Below, one piece after another: positions 32,676 to 39,705 of a stretch of DNA of 64,000 nt (position 1 is the first letter of the stretch; every line of letters begins with the position of its first letter). The notes below the pieces were generated by a model. That model was not told where the DNA came from. It did no database searches and saw only the letters and a list, made by a program, of their open reading frames with translations. Source of the stretch: Truepera sp. (GTDB lineage: Bacteria; Deinococcota; Deinococci; Deinococcales; Trueperaceae). A program made the translations under genes and the position numbers. The DNA is taken from positions 872,646 through 936,645 of the forward strand of contig JAVSMU010000001.1 of the NCBI GenBank assembly GCA_032027045.1. Reading direction: 5' to 3'.

Positions 32676-34232
32676 CTAACGCTCGAGCAACGACTTGCCC
32701 GTCATGGCGCTCGGCTGCGGCACCCCCAACAGGTCCAACACCGTGGGCGCGACGTCCCCGAGCACGCCGCCGCCTCTGAGCGCCACGCCGGCCAGGGCGG
32801 GGTCGTCCGAGACGAGCACGCACGGCACGGGGTTCGTCGTGTGGGCGGTGTAAGGACTCCCGTCGGCATCGAGCATCTTCTCGGCGTTGCCGTGGTCCGC
32901 CAGCACGATGGCGGCGCCGCCCCTCGCCAGCACGCCCGCGAGCACCGCGCCCAGTCCGGCGTCCGCCGCCTCGCACGCCGCCACGGCGGCCTCCAGCACG
33001 CCCGTGTGCCCCACCATGTCGGGGTTGGCGAAGTTGATCAGAACGAAGTCGTCGTCGTGCTCACGCAGTCGCGCCACGGTCTTGGCCGTCAACTCAGGAG
33101 CGCTCATCTCGGGCTGAAGGTCGTACGTGGCGACCTTGGGTGAGGGCACCATCACCCGCTCCTCGCCCGCGTAAGGCACCTCGCGCTGAGCGTCGAAGAA
33201 GTAGGTCACGTGGGCGTACTTCTCCGTCTCGGCCGTGTGGTACTGCCGCAGGCCCGCCTGCGCCAGCACCTGGGGGAGCGTCTCGTCGACCGGAGGCACG
33301 GCGAACGCGTACGGCGCATGGAGCTCCTTGTCGTACTCCATGAGCGACGCGAAGACGATCTTGGGCGCCCGGCAGCGCTCGAACTCGCTCCAATCCGGGC
33401 CGCCGAGCAGCGCGTGGCTCAGCTGCCTGGCCCGGTCGGTGCGAAAGTTGAAGAACACGGCGGCGTCGCCGGGCTGGACGGCGCCATCGTCCGGCGCGGC
33501 GCCCTCTTCGCGCACCACGGTGGGGCGCACGAACTCGTCCGTCTCGCCGCGGGCGTACGCCGCCATGACGGCCCCGACCGCCGTGGCCTCGACGTGCTCG
33601 CCCTGGGCACAGACGACCAGGTCGTAAGCCAGCTTGGTGCGCTCCCAACGCTTGTCGCGGTCCATGGCGTAGTAGCGGCCGCAGACGCTGGCTACCCGCG
33701 CGTCGCAGCCCGCCTCCCGCGCAGCGGCGAGCTTCTCCTCGAGCGTGCTCAGGTAGTCACGGCCGCCGTCGGGCGGCGAGTCGCGGCCATCGGTGAAGGC
33801 GTGCACCCGCACGCGCTCGAGCCCCTGGGCAACGGCCAGGTCGACGAGGGCGAGCAGGTGACGCAGGTCGGAGTGCACGCCGCCGTCACTGACCAGGCCC
33901 AGCAGGTGCAGGGTGTGCCCACGCGCCGCGCCGAAGGTGCGCAACAGCACCTCGTTCTCGAAGAACGAGCCGTCAGCGATCAGGTCCCGGATGTACGTGA
34001 GGCTCTGCTTCACGACGCGGCCCGCGCCCAGGTTGAGGTGCCCCACCTCGCTGTTGCCCATCTGGCCCTCGGGCAACCCTACGGCGAGCCCGGAGGCGCT
34101 CAGTCGCGTGTGCGGGCGCTGTCGCCAGATGGCGTCGAACACCGGCGTGGCGGCAAGGGCGACGGCGTTCCCGGACCCGGCGGGCGCCAGTCCGAAACCG
34201 TCGAGGATGATGAGTGCAACGGGCTTGGTCAT
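32676..34232 (-). CDS. gpmI: 2,3-bisphosphoglycerate-independent phosphoglycerate mutase
   Basis: The glycolytic enzyme that interconverts 3- and 2-phosphoglycerate using two metal ions, 518 residues. Motifs are LIILDGFGLAP (8-18, metal Asp), GNSEVGHLNLGAGRVV with the phosphorylated serine S61, FTDGRDSPP (about 145-153), NFRTDRARQ, FANPDMVGHTG, and ADHGNAEKM. GGAG precedes the ATG. It lies 59 nt after the DciA-like gene on the same strand, with no obvious functional link. Confidence 0.96.
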   Translation of the reverse strand: MTKPVALIILDGFGLAPAGSGNAVALAATPVFDAIWRQRPHTRLSASGLAVGLPEGQMGNSEVGHLNLGAGRVVKQSLTYIRDLIADGSFFENEVLLRTFGAARGHTLHLLGLVSDGGVHSDLRHLLALVDLAVAQGLERVRVHAFTDGRDSPPDGGRDYLSTLEEKLAAAREAGCDARVASVCGRYYAMDRDKRWERTKLAYDLVVCAQGEHVEATAVGAVMAAYARGETDEFVRPTVVREEGAAPDDGAVQPGDAAVFFNFRTDRARQLSHALLGGPDWSEFERCRAPKIVFASLMEYDKELHAPYAFAVPPVDETLPQVLAQAGLRQYHTAETEKYAHVTYFFDAQREVPYAGEERVMVPSPKVATYDLQPEMSAPELTAKTVARLREHDDDFVLINFANPDMVGHTGVLEAAVAACEAADAGLGAVLAGVLARGGAAIVLADHGNAEKMLDADGSPYTAHTTNPVPCVLVSDDPALAGVALRGGGVLGDVAPTVLDLLGVPQPSAMTGKSLLER

Positions 34233-34291
34233 GGGTCAGGCTCCAAACGGCGGCCGGCGAGGCCCGCCTTCGACATCGTGTGGCAAGGTAC

Positions 34292-35215
34292 TCACTCGTC
34301 CTCGCCGGCGAGCGAGAGCACGTTGGCTATGCGCGGGTCGAGGTTCCGCAGGTCTTCGGCGGTGAAACTCCCGGGCGGGCGGCCGTGCGCCAGGGCAAGG
34401 CGAACGCGCGCCGCTCCGGCCAGCTGCCGGGCGAGGCGGGGATCCGCCACCGTAGCGGCAAGGAGCGACGCCAGCGTGGAGTCGAGGTCCCTGCCCGCCA
34501 GGAAGCGAGCGACGGCGTGCTCCTCCTCCGACAGCGAGTCGAAGGTGCTGAGGGGCGCCGTGCGCAACCTCCGGGCCGCGTCTCGCACCCTGCCCTCCCG
34601 GGCGTAGCGAGCGCACGCCTGGCAGAGCACCCGCCCGAGCTCCACCTCTTGATCTGCCCGGCCGGCCTCCCGAAGGGCGGCCTCGCGCTGCGTGTCGCTT
34701 CGCACGGCGCCATCGTGCAGCGCGCCGCAGGTGGGGCACGCGGCCCAACCCAGTTCACGCCTCGCGGCCTGGAGGGCCAACAGGCCACGGCCCGCCTCGA
34801 CGGCCACACGCTGCAGGTCCTGCGGCAGGGCGAGCTCCTCGAGCGACGCCGTCAGCCTCCGCAGCTCGACCGGGTCCGGTGCGGGCAGCTTGGAGGCGCC
34901 CTGGACGGCCTCCTCCTCGTCCCGCAACCTGCCGACCTGGAAGCGGATCTCTCGCACGTCCTTGACGCCGTAACGGTCCCGGTAGGCGCTCAGGAACTTC
35001 AGGCGCTCCATGCTCAGGTGCATGGCCGTCTCGGAATCGGAGACGTTGACGTACAAGACGCCGTCCCGCAGCACCTTGGCGGCGCTGAAGGCGGCCAGTT
35101 CGGGGCCCACGAGGCGCCGCCACAGGAGGACCGCCTCGGCTCGCCTCACGCCGCGCTTCAGGCCGCCGCGCCTGAAGACCTCGTCGAGGAGCTCGGCCAC
35201 ATGCCGCTCACGCAC
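34292..35215 (-). CDS. DUF721/DciA-like protein with C-terminal cysteine-rich extension
   Basis: A 307-residue protein. The first ~95 residues are a DUF721/DciA domain (WRRLVGPELAAFSAAKVLRDG, LYVNVSDSETAMHLSMERL). DciA loads the replicative helicase in bacteria lacking DnaC/DnaI. The rest is unusual: helices, then CPTCGALHDG (about 165-174) and CQACARY (about 203-209), a possible Cys4 zinc ribbon, then a helical tail. Typical DciA proteins are 100-200 residues. It overlaps recF by 8 nt, the usual DciA neighbourhood near recF. The tail may come from a separate family. Confidence 0.7.
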   Translation of the reverse strand: MRERHVAELLDEVFRRGGLKRGVRRAEAVLLWRRLVGPELAAFSAAKVLRDGVLYVNVSDSETAMHLSMERLKFLSAYRDRYGVKDVREIRFQVGRLRDEEEAVQGASKLPAPDPVELRRLTASLEELALPQDLQRVAVEAGRGLLALQAARRELGWAACPTCGALHDGAVRSDTQREAALREAGRADQEVELGRVLCQACARYAREGRVRDAARRLRTAPLSTFDSLSEEEHAVARFLAGRDLDSTLASLLAATVADPRLARQLAGAARVRLALAHGRPPGSFTAEDLRNLDPRIANVLSLAGEDE

Positions 35216-36272
35216 GGCCGACCCCCGGGGCCGTCGCCCGGCCGGCCACCATGTCGAGCCGGTAGTCGAAGCGGGGCGGCGGCTCCGTGCCCGACACGAA
35301 CGCTTGTGGCGTCGCGCCCGCCAAGGTCAGGAGGTACTCGCGCCGCGCCGAGTCGAGCTCGGCCGTGAAGTCGTCTATCAGCAGCACGGGGGGCTCGGCG
35401 TGCTTCTCGCCCAGGATGCGGTACTCGGCCACGCGCAACGCGAGGGCCGCGGTGCGGGCCTCGCCCCGCGAGCCGTACTCGTGAAGGCTGACGCCCCCCA
35501 GCTCGAGGTAGAGGTCGTCGCGGTGGGGGCCCACCACGGTCTGGGCACGCGCCAGCTCCGTGCGCGCGCTGGCGCTCAGCGCCTCGGCCAGACCCGCCTC
35601 GGCGTAGGAGCGTCGCAGACTCACCCGCAGGTCCGAACCGGCGTCGCCCGCAACCTCGCGGTACACGGCGGCCGCGAGCGGGGCCAGGCGCGTGATGGCG
35701 CGGTCGCGTAGGGCGTCGATCTCGCTGCCGAGCAGCGCGAAGCGCTCGCTCCAGACGCCGAACGTGGGGCCCAGGTCGCCGGCGCGCAGGAGCGCGTTGC
35801 GCTGTTCCAGCACCCGCAAGTACTCGCGGTGCAAGGAGGAGTAGCGGGCCGACAGCTTCGAGAGCAGGCCGTCCAAGTAGCCGCGCCTGCCGCTCGGCGG
35901 CCCGTGGATCAGGTCGGCGTCCTCGGGCGTGAGCAGCACGGCGCTCACCACGCGCGCCACGTCCATGGTTCGAGCCTGCTGGCCGTCCACCTTCAGCAGC
36001 TTCCTGCCGGGCGCCAGGCCGACCTCGATGCGCGAGACGCCCTCGTCGTGCTCCACCTCGGCCGCCACGTAGGCCTCTTCCTCCCCGAGGCGGACCTGGC
36101 GCACCAGTTTGCCGCCCACGACCTCGCCCGTGCACCCGAGGTACGCGGCCGCCAGCAGGTTGCTCTTGCCGGTCGCGTTGCGGCCCACCACCGCCACTAC
36201 CCCGGCGGGGAACTCGAGCCGCGAGTCCCGCAGGTTCCGGAAGTTGAGCTGCGCCAGCGTCAGGAGTCGCAC
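35208..36272 (-). CDS. recF: DNA replication/repair protein RecF
   Basis: An SMC-like ATPase that with RecO and RecR loads RecA at gapped DNA, 354 residues. Walker A is GRNATGKSNLL (30-40), the signature-like region and Walker B are VLLIDDFTAELD (about 311-322), and PPSGRRGYLDGLLS and VVGPHRDDLYL are typical RecF segments. The GTG start lies 6 nt after TACACT with no ribosome binding site. recF is usually near dnaA-dnaN; here only the DciA-like gene is close. Confidence 0.95.
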   Translation of the reverse strand: MRLLTLAQLNFRNLRDSRLEFPAGVVAVVGRNATGKSNLLAAAYLGCTGEVVGGKLVRQVRLGEEEAYVAAEVEHDEGVSRIEVGLAPGRKLLKVDGQQARTMDVARVVSAVLLTPEDADLIHGPPSGRRGYLDGLLSKLSARYSSLHREYLRVLEQRNALLRAGDLGPTFGVWSERFALLGSEIDALRDRAITRLAPLAAAVYREVAGDAGSDLRVSLRRSYAEAGLAEALSASARTELARAQTVVGPHRDDLYLELGGVSLHEYGSRGEARTAALALRVAEYRILGEKHAEPPVLLIDDFTAELDSARREYLLTLAGATPQAFVSGTEPPPRFDYRLDMVAGRATAPGVGRA

Positions 36273-36278
36273 CCCACG

Positions 36279-36284
36279 AGTGTA
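36279..36284 (-). promoter_or_regulatory. TACACT -10 element, leaderless start of recF
   Basis: It ends 6 nt before the GTG on the minus strand. The divergent sufS gene has the same hexamer 63 bp away. Confidence 0.5.
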
Positions 36285-36346
36285 CCGCCGCTCGGACGCA
36301 CCCCGGACTCGGTCGCCCTAGACGGGAGCGGCGTCCAGGCCGGTGC

Positions 36347-36352
36347 TACACT
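36347..36352 (+). promoter_or_regulatory. TACACT -10 element, leaderless start of sufS
   Basis: TACACT ends 7 nt before the ATG, with no Shine-Dalgarno sequence; no clear -35. Confidence 0.5.
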
Positions 36353-36359
36353 CGACGCG

Positions 36360-37595
36360 ATGAGCGACATCGACGTCGCGGCGATCCGGCGCGACTTCCC
36401 GATCCTGGGCCGCGAAGTGAACGGCCACCCCCTCGCCTACCTCGACAGTGCCGCGTCCAGCCAACGCCCCACCCAGGTATTGGACGCCATGCGCGACTAC
36501 TACGAGATGCACCACGCGAACGTCCACCGCGGTGCCCACACCCTGGCCACCGAGGCGACGGACGCATACGAGGCGGCGCGCGAGCGCGTCGCGCGTTTCA
36601 TCGGCGCCCCCGACGCCCGTTCGCTCGTCTTCACGCGCAACACGACCGAGGCCATCAACCTGGTGGCCGCCAGTTGGGGCCGCGCCAACCTGCGCGCGGG
36701 CGATGAGGTGGTCGTCAGCGTGGCCGAGCACCACGCCAACCTGGTGCCCTGGCACTTCCTCAAGCGCGACCTCGGCATCGTCATCAAGCCCGTGCCCCTC
36801 ACGGCGGAGCAACGCCTCGACATGGACGCGCTGCGCGCCGGCGTTACCGAGCGCACGCGCCTCGTCTCGACCTTCCACATGAGCAACGTCCTTGGCGCCA
36901 TCAACCCGGTGGCGGAGATAGCCCGAGTGGCGCACGACGCCGGGGCGTTGCTCCTGGTGGACGGGGCGCAGGGCGCCCCGCACCTGAGCGTCGACGTCGA
37001 GGAGCTCGGCTGCGACTTCTACGCCTTCTCCGGCCACAAGATGCTGGGCCCCACCGGCATCGGCGCCCTTTGGGCGCGGCCCGAGATACTCGGGGCCATG
37101 CCGCCCTTCCTCGGCGGCGGCGAGATGATCCGCCGGGTGACGCTGCAAGACAGCACTTACGCCGAGATCCCGGCGCGTTTCGAGGCCGGGACCCCGAGCG
37201 TGGCCGAGGCCATCGGGATGGCGGCCGCCGTCGACTACCTTGAGGCCGTCGGCATGGCCGCCATCGAGCGGCACGACCGCGCGCTGTTGAAGCGCGCCCT
37301 GGCGCTCCTGGACGACGTGCCCGGCGTCACCCTGTACGGCCCCCGCGGCCCCGACAGGGCGGGCATCGTGACGTTCAACGTCGACGGCTTGCACGCCCAC
37401 GACGTCGCCACCGCCCTGGACCTGCAAGGCGTGGCGGTCCGCGCGGGCCATCACTGTGCGCAACCGCTCGGCAAGGTGCTCGGTGCGGCAGCCAGCGCGC
37501 GGGCGAGTTTCTACCTGTACACGACGTTCGAGGAGGTCGAGCGCTTCGTGGCGCTGGTGGCCGAGGTGGTCGAGAGGTTCGGGGTTCGCGCTTGA
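36360..37595 (+). CDS. sufS: Cysteine desulfurase SufS
   Basis: A PLP enzyme that takes sulfur from cysteine for Fe-S cluster building, 411 residues. The PLP lysine is K227 (SGHKMLGPTG), the catalytic cysteine C366 (RAGHHCAQPL), and NTTEAINLVAASW plus VDGAQGAPHL are the cofactor-binding parts. The type II signature (RAGHHCAQP) separates it from NifS/IscS. The sufU start overlaps its stop by 4 nt, so the two are made together; SufU is the normal sulfur acceptor. The sufBCD genes are not in this window. Confidence 0.95.
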   Translation: MSDIDVAAIRRDFPILGREVNGHPLAYLDSAASSQRPTQVLDAMRDYYEMHHANVHRGAHTLATEATDAYEAARERVARFIGAPDARSLVFTRNTTEAINLVAASWGRANLRAGDEVVVSVAEHHANLVPWHFLKRDLGIVIKPVPLTAEQRLDMDALRAGVTERTRLVSTFHMSNVLGAINPVAEIARVAHDAGALLLVDGAQGAPHLSVDVEELGCDFYAFSGHKMLGPTGIGALWARPEILGAMPPFLGGGEMIRRVTLQDSTYAEIPARFEAGTPSVAEAIGMAAAVDYLEAVGMAAIERHDRALLKRALALLDDVPGVTLYGPRGPDRAGIVTFNVDGLHAHDVATALDLQGVAVRAGHHCAQPLGKVLGAAASARASFYLYTTFEEVERFVALVAEVVERFGVRA

Positions 37596-38050
37596 GCCTT
37601 CTCGACGAGCTCTACCAGGACCTGATCCTCGAGCATTACAGAAGGCCCCGCCACCACGGCGAGCTGGCCGGGGCCGACGTCGTGCAAGAAGGCATCAATC
37701 CGAGCTGCGGCGACGAGCTGACCCTCTACCTCAAGGCAACGGACGGCGAGGGCATAGCGGTGAGCTTCGAGGGCGAGGGCTGCGCCATCTCGCAGGCGGC
37801 CGCCAGCCTCATGAGCCAGGCTGTGACCGGCGGCACGCGGCACCACGCGGCCGAACTCTCGGCGGCCTTCCAACGACTCGTCCGGGGTGAGAAGCCGGGG
37901 CTGGAGCTGGGTGACCTGCAGGTCTTCACGGGCGTCGCCAAGTTGCCGGCGCGCGTCAAGTGCGCCCTGCTGCCATGGAAGACGCTGGACGAGGCCCTGG
38001 CCAGGCTGGACGCGAACGGGGCGACGGACCCGGCGGAGCCAGCGGGTTGA
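37592..38050 (+). CDS. sufU: SufU-type sulfurtransferase/scaffold protein
   Basis: A 152-residue zinc protein that takes persulfide sulfur from SufS. The three cysteines are C39 (NPSCGDEL, with the zinc-associated Asp), C64 (EGEGCAISQAAASLM) and a third in RVKCALLPWKTL near residue 122; the insertion typical of SufU against IscU is present. The start is TTG overlapping the sufS stop. The Ala/Thr-rich tail is not conserved. Confidence 0.93.
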   Translation: MSLLDELYQDLILEHYRRPRHHGELAGADVVQEGINPSCGDELTLYLKATDGEGIAVSFEGEGCAISQAAASLMSQAVTGGTRHHAAELSAAFQRLVRGEKPGLELGDLQVFTGVAKLPARVKCALLPWKTLDEALARLDANGATDPAEPAG

Positions 38051-38171
38051 ACGGCCACGGCGTGGACCGGCGGGCGGGCCAGACGACCAAACGGTGGCCG
38101 ACCGGATAAGTTCGACCACCACGCGGCCGCCGTGCGGGCCGGACCCCCGGACGCTCAAGAACCCAGGACGC

Positions 38172-38681
38172 TCACGAGTTCACGGAATCGTCCAGCAGGG
38201 CGTCCTCCGGGTCCGCCGTTGCCGCGTCGGTCTGCGGGTCGCCGGCGGCTAATGCCGCCTCGTACGACGCCAGCAGCGCGCGGAACTGCGCCTTGAACAG
38301 CAGCCGTTGCCGGGTGACCAGGTCGAGCTCGGCGCGCGCCCTCACGAGTTCGGCCTCCACGTCGGCCAGGCGCGACCGGCGCATGCGCTCCGCCTCCTCC
38401 AGCACGAGTTGGGCCTCCCGCTTGGCGTTCTCCTTCAGCTCGAGCGCGATGCGGTCCGCGGCCATGACGGCGTTCTGCAGCTCCGCCTCGGCGCCGCGGA
38501 GCTTGCCCAGCTCCTCCTCGGCCTCCGCCAGGCGCCGGCGCAACGCCTGCGCCTCGCGCAACGACTCCTCCACGTCCAGCGAGAGCCGTTCGAGGAAGGC
38601 TCGCACCTCGCCTCGGTCGTAACCGCCCACGCGCCGGCTGAACTCGGCGTGCTGGATGTCGATGGGGGAGAGCCTGCTCAT
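38172..38681 (-). CDS. DivIVA-domain coiled-coil protein
   Basis: A 169-residue protein starting LSPIDIQHAEFSRRVGGYDRGEV, the membrane-curvature-binding DivIVA domain, with GYD at about 20-22. It continues as a long coiled coil (LREAQALRRRLAEAEEELGKLRGA) and a short acidic tail. DivIVA/GpsB proteins mark poles and septa and recruit division or wall factors. ATG at 38681 is chosen because the domain begins there. It is followed on the same strand by nothing for 120 bp, convergent with sufU. Confidence 0.85.
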   Translation of the reverse strand: MSRLSPIDIQHAEFSRRVGGYDRGEVRAFLERLSLDVEESLREAQALRRRLAEAEEELGKLRGAEAELQNAVMAADRIALELKENAKREAQLVLEEAERMRRSRLADVEAELVRARAELDLVTRQRLLFKAQFRALLASYEAALAAGDPQTDAATADPEDALLDDSVNS

Positions 38682-38736
38682 CCGCGAAGCCCGCCGGGCC
38701 GGGAAGGGCACCGGAGCGCCGCCGGGCCCGCCCGTC

Positions 38737-39588
38737 TCATAGCTCCGGCAGCACGGCGCGCACCAGGCGCCGGAAGGTGGCGCCCGTGCGGGCCGCCACG
38801 GCGAGCACCTCGTCGCCGGTCGCATGCTCGTTGCGGTCGGGAAGGGCCATGTCGGTGACGGTCGAGATGCCCAGTACCCTCATGCCCAGGTGGCGCGCCC
38901 TGATGACCTCGAACACGGTCGACATCCCGATGGCGTCGGCCCCGAGGGTGCGGTAGGCGCGCAGCTCCGCGCGGCTCGCGTAGGACGGGCCGGTGATGGC
39001 GAGGTACACGCCCTCGCGTAGCGGTATGCCCTCCGACAGCGCCACGCGCCGCGCCGTGCGCACGTAGCCGGGGTCGTAGCAGTCGAACATGACGGGGAAC
39101 CGGGGGTAGCGTTCGTCGTCGTTCGGGCCGATCAACGGGTTCCGGCCCGTGGCGTTGACGTAGTCGAGCTGGAGCATCAGGTCCCCGGCCTCGAAGGCGG
39201 GGTCGAGCCCGCCACAGGCGTTGGTGACGACCAGGCCGCGCGCGCCGAGGGCGTGCATGACGGCCACCGGGAACGAGCACTCCTGCGCGCTGAAGCCCTC
39301 GTAGGGATGAACGCGCCCCTGCATCGCCACGACGGTCCGGCCCGCCAGGTGCCCCAAGACCAGGCGGCCGGCGTGCCCCGGCGCCGTGGATACGGGCATC
39401 CCCGGCAGGTCGGCGTAGTCGATGGCGGTAGCTTCCTCGATCTCCTCGGCCAGCGGCCCCAAGCCCGAACCCAAGACGAGGGCAAGTTCCGGCACGATGT
39501 CGGTGACGCGCCTCACGGCCTCGGTGGTGAGCGCCACGGCTCGCGCGTCGCCCACGGGCACCTTGGCGGGTATGTCGGAGTCGCTCAT
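38737..39588 (-). CDS. Purine-nucleoside phosphorylase
   Basis: The enzyme splits purine nucleosides with phosphate for salvage, 283 residues, trimeric class. Motifs are LALVLGSGLGPLAEEI (36-51, phosphate-binding), APGHAGRLVLG, MQGRVHPYEGFSAQE (about 92-106), VTNACGGLDP and GMSTVFEVIRARHLGM with the base-binding Met/Thr. The ATG is 6 nt after TATGAT and lacks a ribosome binding site. It is upstream of the DivIVA-type gene by 55 nt and divergent from bamA. Confidence 0.93.
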   Translation of the reverse strand: MSDSDIPAKVPVGDARAVALTTEAVRRVTDIVPELALVLGSGLGPLAEEIEEATAIDYADLPGMPVSTAPGHAGRLVLGHLAGRTVVAMQGRVHPYEGFSAQECSFPVAVMHALGARGLVVTNACGGLDPAFEAGDLMLQLDYVNATGRNPLIGPNDDERYPRFPVMFDCYDPGYVRTARRVALSEGIPLREGVYLAITGPSYASRAELRAYRTLGADAIGMSTVFEVIRARHLGMRVLGISTVTDMALPDRNEHATGDEVLAVAARTGATFRRLVRAVLPEL

Positions 39589-39594
39589 GCGTGA

Positions 39595-39600
39595 ATCATA
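39595..39600 (-). promoter_or_regulatory. TATGAT -10 element, leaderless start of the purine-nucleoside phosphorylase gene
   Basis: TATGAT matches the -10 consensus at five of six positions, 6 nt before the ATG on the minus strand. Confidence 0.5.
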
Positions 39601-39693
39601 ACCACGACCATGCACGCCCCCAGCCGGCCGGCGCGGCTTGCCTGCTCGCACGCTCGGTGTGGGGCGCCCTTAGTCCTCTCACCAACGCTCCGG

Positions 39694-39699
39694 TAAACT
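39694..39699 (+). promoter_or_regulatory. TAAACT -10 element, leaderless start of bamA
   Basis: TAAACT ends 6 nt before the bamA ATG, with no Shine-Dalgarno sequence; TTAGTC 18 bp upstream is a weak -35. Confidence 0.5.
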
Positions 39700-39705
39700 G
39701 CTCGC

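Noticed and set aside
33210-34607. 465-codon plus-strand frame opposite gpmI
   Set aside because: gpmI on the minus strand has all catalytic motifs; the opposite frame has none.
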